From Rhodobacteraceae bacterium LMO-JJ12 (lineage in GTDB: Bacteria; Pseudomonadota; Alphaproteobacteria; Rhodobacterales; Rhodobacteraceae): a DNA stretch of 64,000 nucleotides. Below the pieces are notes generated by a model. That model made no database searches, was not told where the DNA came from, and saw only the letters and a program-made list of their open reading frames with translations. The position numbers and the translations under genes are program-made. Where the stretch lies: positions 1,116,001-1,180,000 of the forward strand of contig JAKGBX010000001.1 in the NCBI GenBank assembly GCA_021555075.1, in the 5' to 3' direction. Position 1 is the stretch's first letter; every line of letters begins with the position of its first letter. Below are positions 1 through 7,926 of the stretch, one piece after another.

Positions 1-1
1 T

Positions 2-346
2 TGGTCATTCATTCTGGTGGCGCTGTGCTTGTTTGTGATCGCCGCGCTGAAGGCGCGAACCGGGTTGCAAACCGGCGGGCCTGGCTGGGCCGCAACGGTG
101 GCATTGCTCCCGTCCGTGACCGGTGTCCTGATCTTTTTGCGCGCGCCTATTGCGCGGCTTTTGTTGATCGTGATGGGCGCGGTTTCAATCTTCAACGCGG
201 TTCAATCAGGCTTGGGGCAGGGCGATCTTATTGAACTGGCACAGATTTTGGCTGTCGTCAGCCTCACCATCTGGATGTGGGAGGGCGAGCGGCCCAATCT
301 CGCCTATGGTTATCGCTACCGAAGTCGAAAGCGCGATAATGGTTGA
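2..346 (+). CDS. Small multi-pass membrane protein, 5' truncated by window
   Basis: The frame is open from the first bases of the window, so the true start lies upstream and only the C-terminal 114 or so residues are visible. They form about three hydrophobic stretches (residues about 1-15, 25-60 and 70-85 of the visible part) and end in a basic tail, RYRSRKRDNG, that would stay in the cytoplasm. It lies 83 bases before the methylcrotonyl-CoA carboxylase alpha gene on the same strand, so it is probably part of the leucine catabolism operon. No conserved enzymatic motif is visible and I do not recognise the family. Confidence 0.6.
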   Translation, partial: WSFILVALCLFVIAALKARTGLQTGGPGWAATVALLPSVTGVLIFLRAPIARLLLIVMGAVSIFNAVQSGLGQGDLIELAQILAVVSLTIWMWEGERPNLAYGYRYRSRKRDNG

Positions 347-429
347 AATTGTGCCCCTGTCCGCTTTGGAACGGGCCCCGACCTGCGACACGCGTGAAAA
401 ACCGGATTCGGTGAGAAAAGGATAATGCA

Positions 430-2376
430 ATGTTTGACACAATTCTGATTGCCAACCGAGGCGAGATAGCCGTGCGCGTTGCCAAAACTGCGCAGGCGTT
501 GGGCGTGAAGGTCGTGGCGGTCTATTCCGATGCCGACGCCAATGCGGCCCATGTGGCAGCGGCAGACGAGGCGGTCCATATCGGTGGTGCCGCGCCTTCT
601 GAAAGCTATCTGAAAGGCGATGTGATCATCAAAGCTGCGCTGAACACTGGCGCTCAGGCAATTCACCCCGGCTATGGCTTTCTCAGCGAGAACCCCGATT
701 TTGTGGCCGCGGTCGAGGCCGCGGGCCTGACCTTCATCGGCCCGTCGCCAGACGCGATCAACGCCATGGGCCTGAAGGATGCGGCCAAGGTGCTCATGGA
801 GAAGGCCGGAGTGCCCGTGGTGCCGGGCTATCACGGCAGCAATCAGGACCCGGAGCACTTGAATGGGGCTGCCGATGCAATTGGTTATCCCGTGCTGATC
901 AAGGCCGTCGCAGGGGGCGGTGGCAAAGGTATGCGGCTGGTTGAAAAGAGCGGCGATTTCATGGATGCGCTGGAGTCGGCTAAAAGCGAATCCAAGACCG
1001 CGTTTGGCAACCAAGATGTATTGATCGAAAAGTTCGTCAATCAGCCACGCCACATCGAAGTGCAGGTGTTCGGCGATGGGGAAAAGGCAGTTCATCTGTT
1101 TGAACGCGATTGCTCGCTGCAACGGCGCCATCAAAAGGTGATCGAAGAAGCCCCGGCGCCGGGCATGACGGCTGAGATGCGCGAAGCGATGGGGCGGGCG
1201 GCCGTGCGCGCGGCCGAAGCGATCGGATACAAAGGGGCGGGAACGATTGAGTTCATTGTCGATGGCTCGAACGGGCTGCGCCCGGATGGATTCTGGTTCA
1301 TGGAAATGAACACCCGTTTGCAAGTCGAACATCCTGTTACCGAGGCGATTACCGGCGTTGATTTGGTGGAATGGCAGTTACGGGTGGCAAGCGGCGAAAG
1401 CCTGCCCAAACAACAACAAGAGCTGAGCATTTCGGGCCACGCCTTTGAGAGCCGTCTCTATGCCGAGGATGTTCCGAAAGGATTTCTGCCAGCAACCGGA
1501 ACACTGACACATCTGAGTTTCGCAAGCGTGGCGCGGGCTGACAGCGGTGTGCGCGCCGGGGATACGATTTCACCCTATTATGACCCGATGATTGCCAAGC
1601 TCATCACCCATGGCGCAACCCGTGAGATCGCCTTGAAAAAAATGGCGCGCGCGCTGCGCGAGACGCAGGTGGGTGGCACGGTGACCAATCTGGCATTCCT
1701 CGGCGCGCTTTGTGATCATGAAGGGTTTGCCAAGGGCGATGTGGATACCGGTCTGATTGGCCGGGAACTCGAAAGCCTCGTGGTTGAACCGGTGGCAACA
1801 CCTCGACTGATTGCACAAGCCGCAATGGCAGCGATGGGTTTACTGGGTGCGCCCGCGTGGGACCGCGGATTTTCGCTTTGGCAACCTGAGAAGCGAAACG
1901 TGGTGCTCGATATCGCAGGTGAGCAGCAAACAGTTTCAGTCACCCTGCGCGGTGCTAAATCCGCGGTGGTTCACCTCGCAGAGACTGAAGTTGAGGCACA
2001 ATGGCAAGAAGGGTGGCGGTTTGATGGTGATATGGCCGCGCCCTGGATCTTGGTCGGCGACACTGTCACGATTTTTGAGGCTTATGGCTTGAGCTTCCAA
2101 ATTGTCGACCCACTCGAACGTGGCACGGGCGCGCGCGGCGATGGCAATCTGATCGAGGCGCCCATGCCCGGTCTTGTGAAGTCGATTTTTGCTAAAGCCG
2201 GGCAGGAAGTAAAGCAAGGCGATCGGATGGCCATTCTGGAAGCGATGAAAATGGAGCATTCACTCTTGGCTGCACGCGATGGCGTGGTGGCCGAGGTTCT
2301 GGCCGTGACCGGATCACAGGTTGAGGCCGGAGAAGCGCTGATCCGGCTAGAGGAAGATGTCGAAGACGCCGCTTGA
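430..2376 (+). CDS. liuD: Methylcrotonyl-CoA carboxylase, biotin-containing alpha subunit
   Basis: 648 residues. The N-terminal biotin carboxylase region (about 1-445) has the opening IANRGEIAVRV, the ATP-grasp glycine loop AGGGGKGMR and the metal-binding EMNTRLQVEH segment. A linker domain follows, then a C-terminal biotinyl domain with EAMKMEH, in which K607 is the biotin attachment lysine. It carboxylates biotin with ATP and bicarbonate and hands the group to the beta subunit acting on 3-methylcrotonyl-CoA. Propionyl-CoA carboxylase alpha is close in sequence, but the HMG-CoA lyase and methylglutaconyl-CoA hydratase genes just downstream point to leucine breakdown. The carboxyltransferase gene is not in the window and is presumably upstream. 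Confidence 0.93.
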   Translation: MFDTILIANRGEIAVRVAKTAQALGVKVVAVYSDADANAAHVAAADEAVHIGGAAPSESYLKGDVIIKAALNTGAQAIHPGYGFLSENPDFVAAVEAAGLTFIGPSPDAINAMGLKDAAKVLMEKAGVPVVPGYHGSNQDPEHLNGAADAIGYPVLIKAVAGGGGKGMRLVEKSGDFMDALESAKSESKTAFGNQDVLIEKFVNQPRHIEVQVFGDGEKAVHLFERDCSLQRRHQKVIEEAPAPGMTAEMREAMGRAAVRAAEAIGYKGAGTIEFIVDGSNGLRPDGFWFMEMNTRLQVEHPVTEAITGVDLVEWQLRVASGESLPKQQQELSISGHAFESRLYAEDVPKGFLPATGTLTHLSFASVARADSGVRAGDTISPYYDPMIAKLITHGATREIALKKMARALRETQVGGTVTNLAFLGALCDHEGFAKGDVDTGLIGRELESLVVEPVATPRLIAQAAMAAMGLLGAPAWDRGFSLWQPEKRNVVLDIAGEQQTVSVTLRGAKSAVVHLAETEVEAQWQEGWRFDGDMAAPWILVGDTVTIFEAYGLSFQIVDPLERGTGARGDGNLIEAPMPGLVKSIFAKAGQEVKQGDRMAILEAMKMEHSLLAARDGVVAEVLAVTGSQVEAGEALIRLEEDVEDAA

Positions 2377-2475
2377 GAAGCATTGATCAAAGCGAGTTTC
2401 ACGCCTGTATCGTGAGGGGGGGTGAGCCGCTTTGATGCGCTGTATCGGGTTTCAGGACTATCGGGAGGTATCGGG

Positions 2476-3147
2476 ATGGGCGATAAAAAGATACGTTTGC
2501 ATTCGGTCGCTGGTAGCCGGTCCTTTCGGGTGCTGTGGCTGCTTTATGAGATGGGTATCGAGCCAGAAGTGATCTCGTACGATCTGGGTCGGGGTGACCT
2601 GCGTTCGCCGGATTTTCAGACGCTTTCTCCCGCCGGGCGCGTGCCGGTGCTTGAGATCGACGGGCAGGTTCTGTTCGAAAGTGGCGCAATCACTGAATAC
2701 CTTGGCGAAACGCGCCCCGAGCATGGTTTGGCACCCGGTGTGGGCATGCCCGAGCGGGCGCAATTCCTGACTTGGTTGCATTATGCTGAAACAATTGGGG
2801 TGCTGATACAAAACCTGAATTTACAACAGGTCTTCTTGCCAAAGCCAGAGATGCGATCGCCTACCGTTATTGGAATCGAGGTCAAGCGGTTGGCAATTTC
2901 ACTCAAACCGTTGGAGCGCATTCTGGGTGAGCAGGAGTATTTGTTGAAGGTTGGTTTTTCGGCAGCCGATACGATGATGGGCTTCACTATGGAAAGTGCG
3001 CGTCACTATGTGCGATTTGACCGGTTTCCAAATATTCAAGAGTATAAGACGCGGATCGAAGCGCGTCCGGCCTATCAACGCGCGCTGGAAGCGGAAGGAC
3101 TGCAGCAGTTTTATGATCGAGAGTTTTACGAAATTCCAGAAGGATAG
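2476..3147 (+). CDS. Glutathione S-transferase family protein
   Basis: About 223 residues from the chosen ATG, which has GGGAGG eight bases upstream; a GTG at 2422 in the same frame has no clear ribosome site. The N-terminus is a thioredoxin-like GST domain (HSVAGSRSFRVLWLLYEMGI, then the GRVPVLEIDG cis-proline segment and an ESGAITEYL glutathione-binding segment). An all-helical C-terminal domain follows. It sits between the carboxylase alpha and HMG-CoA lyase genes on the same strand. Its substrate cannot be told from sequence; a detoxifying role or a role towards a reactive acyl-CoA intermediate is inference only. Confidence 0.85.
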   Translation: MGDKKIRLHSVAGSRSFRVLWLLYEMGIEPEVISYDLGRGDLRSPDFQTLSPAGRVPVLEIDGQVLFESGAITEYLGETRPEHGLAPGVGMPERAQFLTWLHYAETIGVLIQNLNLQQVFLPKPEMRSPTVIGIEVKRLAISLKPLERILGEQEYLLKVGFSAADTMMGFTMESARHYVRFDRFPNIQEYKTRIEARPAYQRALEAEGLQQFYDREFYEIPEG

Positions 3148-3216
3148 CGCGGCAGGTGGGTAGGGAATCTTCGAGCATAATTGCATTTGAACAGATAAAG
3201 AGGGTGGATCGTAGCA

Positions 3217-4083
3217 ATGGGCGAACGGGTTGAGATTTTTGAGGTCGGGCCTCGGGATGGATTGCAGAACGAAAAACGTCAAATCGCGACCGCCGACAAG
3301 ATTACGCTAGTCGATCTCTTGAGCAAGGCTGGATTTGCGCGGATTGAAGTGGCATCTTTTGTGAGCCCGAAATGGGTGCCGCAGATGGCTGATTCAGCGG
3401 ATGTCTTGGCAGGAATAAAGAGAGTCGAGGGTGTCAGATATGCTGCGTTGACGCCTAATATGCGCGGTTTTCATGGGGCCGTGGCAGCGGGGGCTGACGA
3501 AATTGCCATTTTCGGCTCGGCATCGGAAGGATTTTCCAAGGCCAATATCAATGCTTCAATTGAGGAGAGCATCATAAGGTTTGCTCCGGTTGTTAAGGCG
3601 GCACACAACATCGGGTTGCCGGTACGTGGCTACATTTCTTGCGTTACAGATTGTCCCTATGATGGCCCAACTGATCCGGGCGAGGTTGCGAGGGTTGCCG
3701 AAATTCTATGGGCGCAAGGCGTATATGAGATTTCTCTGGGTGATACCGTTGGCAAAGGCACGCCGGAGCGAATAGATGCAATGTTAGCGGCTGTCTCTGG
3801 TGTAGTGCCGATCAAGAACCTGGCTGGGCACTATCATGACACTGCTGGCCGAGCTCTCGCAAATGTTGAAGCGTCCTTGGCCCGAGGTATCCGGGTGTTT
3901 GATGCCGCTGTGGGCGGTTTGGGTGGCTGTCCTTATGCGCCCGGCGCGGCGGGAAACGTGGCGACCGAACTGGTGCATGACCGTTTGGTGGCATTAGGAT
4001 ATGAAACTGGACTACAGCGACGTGTGCTAGAAAAAGCTGCGTCATTGGCGCGTGGGCTACGGACGGAGACTGGTGATGTATGA
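3217..4083 (+). CDS. liuE: Hydroxymethylglutaryl-CoA lyase
   Basis: 288 residues with the HMGL/DRE-TIM barrel signature: VGPRDGLQNE near the start (catalytic Arg and metal Asp), the H-x-H metal pair in GHYHDT (about residue 207), and the active-site cysteine in the loop GGLGGCPYAPGA (about 228-239). It cleaves 3-hydroxy-3-methylglutaryl-CoA to acetyl-CoA and acetoacetate, the last step of leucine degradation. Its 3' end overlaps the next gene by 8 bases, which suggests translational coupling. Codon use looks slightly more AT-rich than in the carboxylase gene. Confidence 0.93.
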   Translation: MGERVEIFEVGPRDGLQNEKRQIATADKITLVDLLSKAGFARIEVASFVSPKWVPQMADSADVLAGIKRVEGVRYAALTPNMRGFHGAVAAGADEIAIFGSASEGFSKANINASIEESIIRFAPVVKAAHNIGLPVRGYISCVTDCPYDGPTDPGEVARVAEILWAQGVYEISLGDTVGKGTPERIDAMLAAVSGVVPIKNLAGHYHDTAGRALANVEASLARGIRVFDAAVGGLGGCPYAPGAAGNVATELVHDRLVALGYETGLQRRVLEKAASLARGLRTETGDV

Positions 4084-4858
4084 AACGCTAAGCATTGAGC
4101 GCGATGAGCGGGGCGTGGCAACGCTGTGGCTTGATCGTGAAGACAAGCACAATGCCATGTCTGGAGAGATGATCGAAGAGTTGGCGGATGCAGCTGCCGA
4201 ATTGGCAGCAGATGAAACCGTGCGTGTCGTGGTACTGGCGGCGAAGGGCAAGAGTTTTTGCGCAGGCGGCGATTTACGATGGATGCAAGATCAGATGGCC
4301 GCCAACCCCGAAGAACGTCGTGCCGGGGCACGAAAGTTGGCAATGGCACTCTTTGCGCTCAACACCCTGCCAAAGCCATTGATCGCACGCGTCCAAGGTA
4401 ATGCCTTTGGTGGCGGTATTGGCATGATTTCGGTAGCCGATGTAGCCGTCGGCGTGTCAGGGGCCAAATTTGGCCTGACAGAAGTCAAACTTGGTCTAAT
4501 CCCGGCGACGATCTCGCCTTACGTATTGGCAAGGATGGGCGAGGACAAAGCGCGACGCGTGTTCATGTCAGCTAGGCTTTTCGAAGCGGAAGAAGCACGT
4601 GATTTGAACCTCTTGGCGAGAGTCGTAACGCCAGATGAACTGGATAGTGCAGTTGAGGCAGAAGTGTTGCCCTATTTGAGCGCAGCGCCTGGGGCTGTTG
4701 CGGAAAGTAAAAAGTTAGCTCGAATGCTAGGGCCTGCAATCACACCCGAGATTGTGGATGCGACGATCTCCCGGCTGGTTACCACTTGGGAGGGGGATGA
4801 GGCACGTGATGGAATTGCAGCCTTTTTTGCCAAACGCAAAGCGCCTTGGGTTTCGTGA
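4076..4858 (+). CDS. liuC: Methylglutaconyl-CoA hydratase (enoyl-CoA hydratase/crotonase family)
   Basis: 260 residues from the ATG at 4076, which overlaps the lyase stop by 8 bases and has GGACGGAG upstream; an in-frame start at 4052 is less likely. Crotonase features are FCAGGDLRWM and NAFGGGIGM (the two oxyanion-hole glycine segments) and FGLTEVKLGLIPATISPY. In context it should hydrate 3-methylglutaconyl-CoA to HMG-CoA, linking the carboxylase and lyase products. A general enoyl-CoA hydratase cannot be excluded from motifs alone; the operon position decides the call. Confidence 0.9.
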   Translation: MYETLSIERDERGVATLWLDREDKHNAMSGEMIEELADAAAELAADETVRVVVLAAKGKSFCAGGDLRWMQDQMAANPEERRAGARKLAMALFALNTLPKPLIARVQGNAFGGGIGMISVADVAVGVSGAKFGLTEVKLGLIPATISPYVLARMGEDKARRVFMSARLFEAEEARDLNLLARVVTPDELDSAVEAEVLPYLSAAPGAVAESKKLARMLGPAITPEIVDATISRLVTTWEGDEARDGIAAFFAKRKAPWVS

Positions 4859-5461
4859 ACATACCGTGTTAACTGTTTGATCCTATGCCTCTAGACGCGG
4901 CCGGTTTCGTAGCTGGCAAATGAGTTTCATCGGTCATACCTTATCCTGTCAATGACTCGGATATCCGATGGTCGAATTGCCACATGTCGGAGTGTAGAAG
5001 CATTCGATGTTGCCTAAAGCTTCAAAGCGGGCCAGATCGGGACGTTGACAGACTTCGCGCCGCACCCGTTAGACTTGAAGAATGAGCAGAAGGTTTGCAT
5101 TCCAACGCTATCCCGGGCGTAGCTGGATCGTCTCTTACAACATGCTGCCCCAGTAATCGCCTTGATCCGTTACCTTCTTCCGAAAATATCTGATTTTGTA
5201 TTGGCAGGCGCAAATCGTATGTGGTTTCGTTTGGTTCAAGAGTGTTTCACACAAATCTGCCCTTTCACTTTTCGCCCGGTGCGTTTGATATGCCAGCCTG
5301 GATATTGCCATTCATAGGAAGCGGGGGATTGCGTAAATAGGAAGGGTGCAGGGGAAGACCCGTTTCTGCGGGAAATTTCCTGAGAATTGATAATATAGAG
5401 CCTTTGTTAAGCACTGCTGGGCCATTCTTGGTCGACGAATGAATTGTAGCGGAAATGGCAA
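4859..5461. other. 603-base gap, possible broken reading frame
   Basis: No intact gene was found between the hydratase and the H-NOX gene. On the plus strand, one frame runs from about 5018 to 5314 with a single TAG at 5120; the residues on both sides (for example DFAPHPLDLKNEQ before it and LDRLLQHAAPVIALIRYLLP after it) look protein-like, so this may be a decayed gene. I could not recognise a family. The composition is more AT-rich than that of the flanking genes. No clear terminator hairpin for the leucine operon was seen. Confidence 0.3.
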
Positions 5462-6061
5462 ATGCATGGCCTGATCAACCGAACGATACAGCGCTTTGTA
5501 AGCGATACCTATGGCGAGGCTGTCTGGGTGGGTGCCTGCGTGGCTGCGGAGTTGGGCCTTGTCGAATTCGAGGCGATGCTGATTTATGATGACGACCTGA
5601 CCCTGCGGGTTCTGGAAGCTGTTTCGGTTGAGTTGGACAAGAGTCGCTGGGAGATTCTGGAAGATATCGGAACCTATCTTGTCAGTCATTCAGAGGCCGA
5701 AGCAGTGCGTCGGTTGCTGCGTTTTGCTGGTGATGATTTTGTCGAATTCCTGCACTCGCTAGATGATCTTCCCGATCGGGCACGGCTGGCCGTTGCCGAT
5801 CTGGAATTGCCGCTGCTGGAATTGTGCGAACATGCTCCTGACAAGTTCACTTTGACAGTGCGCTCGCAAGGTGAAGGGTTTGGCTACGTGATGATCGGGA
5901 TGCTACGGTCGCTGGCCGATGACTACGGCGCGCTGGTGTTGCTGGACTACCAAGGCGGGCAAAGTGGTTTCGAAGTGGTGAATGTAACCCTGATCGAAAC
6001 CGGTTTCGCGATTGGGCGTGAATTTGAACTTGGTGCTGGGGCGGGAGCGGGTAGCGCTTAG
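5462..6061 (+). CDS. H-NOX (haem NO-binding) domain protein
   Basis: 199 residues. The opening MHGLINRTIQRFVSDTYGE is the H-NOX N-terminal helix, and the overall length fits a stand-alone H-NOX sensor followed by a Gly/Ala-rich tail. It most likely senses nitric oxide, and possibly oxygen, through bound haem and controls the diguanylate cyclase encoded 141 bases downstream. The key positions are atypical. Where YxSxR normally contacts the haem propionates, the sequence reads V-R-S-Q-G (residues 133-137). The segment that normally holds the proximal His reads FLHSLDDLPDRAR (96-108), so the only candidate ligand nearby is H98. The ribosome site is weak. Confidence 0.85.
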   Translation: MHGLINRTIQRFVSDTYGEAVWVGACVAAELGLVEFEAMLIYDDDLTLRVLEAVSVELDKSRWEILEDIGTYLVSHSEAEAVRRLLRFAGDDFVEFLHSLDDLPDRARLAVADLELPLLELCEHAPDKFTLTVRSQGEGFGYVMIGMLRSLADDYGALVLLDYQGGQSGFEVVNVTLIETGFAIGREFELGAGAGAGSA

Positions 6062-6202
6062 CTGCTTGAAGTGGAATGGCTTTGCCAGATGGCCGCCTGA
6101 CGGCTGACGATCTGCTCGGGACGAGGCTTGGGCGCGGACTTAGTCAAGGGGCGGCTGAGGAGGTGATACCATGCGGGTGTCACACATGAAGGAGATCGAA
6201 AG

Positions 6203-7237
6203 ATGAAATGTGTGGTGAACCAGATGATTCCGATACTGAATACGCTTTGTCCGATGCACGCTATTGTTGATGTCTCGGGCCAAATCCGTCATGTCGGGCC
6301 GACCTTGCAAAAGCTGCGCCCCGGTTCGCCACTGACAGCGCAGCGTTTTCTCGAGCTTTTCGAATTGCGCCGTCCTTGCAATGTAAGCACGATGGCCGAT
6401 CTCTTTGCATCGAGCGGGATGAAACTGCAACTGAAATTCCGTGATCTGCCTGCAACGGCGTTTAAAGGTGTGCTAATGCCGCTGCCGGAAAAGGATGGCG
6501 CGCTTGTAAACCTCTCGTTCGGAATATCGGTATTGGACGCGGTGCGTGATTACGAGCTTTCTAGCGGTGATTTCGCCGCTACCGATATGGCTATAGAAAT
6601 GCTCTATCTGCTTGAGGCGAAGTCAGCGGCGATGGCTGCGTCACGCAAGCTCAATTCGCAGCTGCAAAGCGCGATGATTGCGGCCGAGGAGCAGGCGTAT
6701 ACTGATACGCTGACCGGTTTGAAAAACCGCCGCGCGATGAATCATATGCTAGACCGCCTGATCGCGGCGGGGCAGCCGTTTGCGTTGATGCATATCGATC
6801 TGGATTACTTCAAGGCGGTCAATGACACGATGGGCCATGCGGCGGGTGATCATGTTTTGCAACAGGTGGCGCGGATCATGGTGGAGGAAACCCGCGCCGA
6901 CGACGTGGTTGCGCGAGTGGGCGGTGACGAATTCGTGCTGATTATTGCCGGGCTGCTCGGCCCGGAGCGGCTGCAGGCGGTGGCAATGCGGATCATCGAC
7001 AAGCTAGAAATGCCCATACTGTTCGGCGACCAGATATGTCAGATATCTGCCAGCTGTGGCACCGTTCTGTCGAGCGACTATGGGCCACCGGATGCGGCGC
7101 GGATGCTAGCTGATGCCGATCTTGCGCTCTATGCCTCCAAGCACAAAGGCCGGGCTTGCCATACGTTTTTTTCCCCTGACATGCGCAGCGTCACTGCCTC
7201 GAACGATTGCCGCGTAGAGATGCAAACGCAGCATTGA
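6203..7237 (+). CDS. H-NOX-associated diguanylate cyclase (GGDEF)
   Basis: 344 residues; AAGGAG lies eight bases before the ATG. Residues about 1-125 match the HNOBA-type partner domain that docks with H-NOX proteins. A helical linker (about 130-165) leads into the GGDEF domain with DTLTGLKNRR, HIDLDYFKAVND (metal site) and the catalytic VGGDEF (GGDEF at 240-244). An RxxD inhibitory site (RADD, 231-234) lies five residues before it, so product feedback inhibition by c-di-GMP is expected. No EAL domain is present. The pair should turn NO signals into c-di-GMP changes affecting attachment or motility. Confidence 0.9.
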   Translation: MKCVVNQMIPILNTLCPMHAIVDVSGQIRHVGPTLQKLRPGSPLTAQRFLELFELRRPCNVSTMADLFASSGMKLQLKFRDLPATAFKGVLMPLPEKDGALVNLSFGISVLDAVRDYELSSGDFAATDMAIEMLYLLEAKSAAMAASRKLNSQLQSAMIAAEEQAYTDTLTGLKNRRAMNHMLDRLIAAGQPFALMHIDLDYFKAVNDTMGHAAGDHVLQQVARIMVEETRADDVVARVGGDEFVLIIAGLLGPERLQAVAMRIIDKLEMPILFGDQICQISASCGTVLSSDYGPPDAARMLADADLALYASKHKGRACHTFFSPDMRSVTASNDCRVEMQTQH

Positions 7238-7351
7238 GCGTAACTGCATTGATGAGTTCTTGAAGGTTGGTGCTAGGCGGAACAATACGTGTAGAACGGA
7301 ATTGTATTGCGTGGCGATAGCAAAGATCGCCCCGTAAACCTGCGGCGGCAC

Positions 7352-7816
7352 TCACAGACTGATCACGGCCTGTTCGACCACCGCTTCCATGGCGACATAG
7401 CTTGACGTGGCGCTGACATAGGGCAGTGCGGAAATTTTCTCGCCCATGATCCGACGGTACTCCTCGATGTTGCGCGAGCGGACCTTGAGCAAATAGTCAA
7501 AGCCTCCGGCGATCATGTAGCATTCCTCGACCTCCGAGATGTCGCGCACCATGGTGTTGAATTTCGCCAGCGCCGCCTCCCGGGTGTCGGTGAGGCGGAC
7601 CTCGACATAGGTGACATGGCTGAGGCCGAGCTTGATCGGCGAAAGCATGGCTCGGTAGCCGGTGATAAGCCCACTGTCTTCGAGATGCTTTAGGCGCTGG
7701 GCCACCGGGGTTTTCGACAGGCCTACGCGACGGGCGAGTTCGGCGACCGGAAGGCGGGCGTCGTGCAGGAGTTGGTCGAGGATCTTGCGATCAATCGAAT
7801 CAAGGTTTGAGCGCAT
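7352..7816 (-). CDS. putR: Lrp/AsnC-family regulator of proline catabolism (PutR type)
   Basis: 154 residues: an N-terminal helix-turn-helix (ARLPVAELARRVGLSKTPVA, about 19-38) and a C-terminal RAM/Lrp ligand-binding domain with GGFDYLLKVRS (about 103-113). It is transcribed away from putA, and the two start codons are 110 bases apart. PutA here has no DNA-binding domain, so a separate activator of this kind is expected, as described for Rhodobacter-type bacteria. Proline as inducer is inferred from that family precedent. Confidence 0.88.
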   Translation of the reverse strand: MRSNLDSIDRKILDQLLHDARLPVAELARRVGLSKTPVAQRLKHLEDSGLITGYRAMLSPIKLGLSHVTYVEVRLTDTREAALAKFNTMVRDISEVEECYMIAGGFDYLLKVRSRNIEEYRRIMGEKISALPYVSATSSYVAMEAVVEQAVISL

Positions 7817-7818
7817 AG

Positions 7819-7861
7819 CCTAAGATTCTCCAGAAAAAAGGTGATCAGTCTTTATCTTAGG
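7819..7861. promoter_or_regulatory. Inverted repeat in putR-putA intergenic region, candidate PutR operator
   Basis: Two perfect 8-base arms, CCTAAGAT (7819-7826) and ATCTTAGG (7854-7861), face each other across 27 bases between the divergent putR and putA genes. The centre-to-centre distance of 35 bases would suit two Lrp dimers bound on one face of the DNA. That this is the PutR site is inferred from position and symmetry. Confidence 0.5.
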
Positions 7862-7926
7862 TGATAATTGGGCGATCCGTCCATATTTTTTACGCTATTA
7901 GAGGCGTGACCCGTATGGAGATTGTC

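Noticed and set aside
316-1332. 338-codon minus-strand open frame
   Set aside because: It lies opposite the biotin carboxylase domain, is Arg/His-rich and resembles no protein; a shadow of a GC-rich gene.
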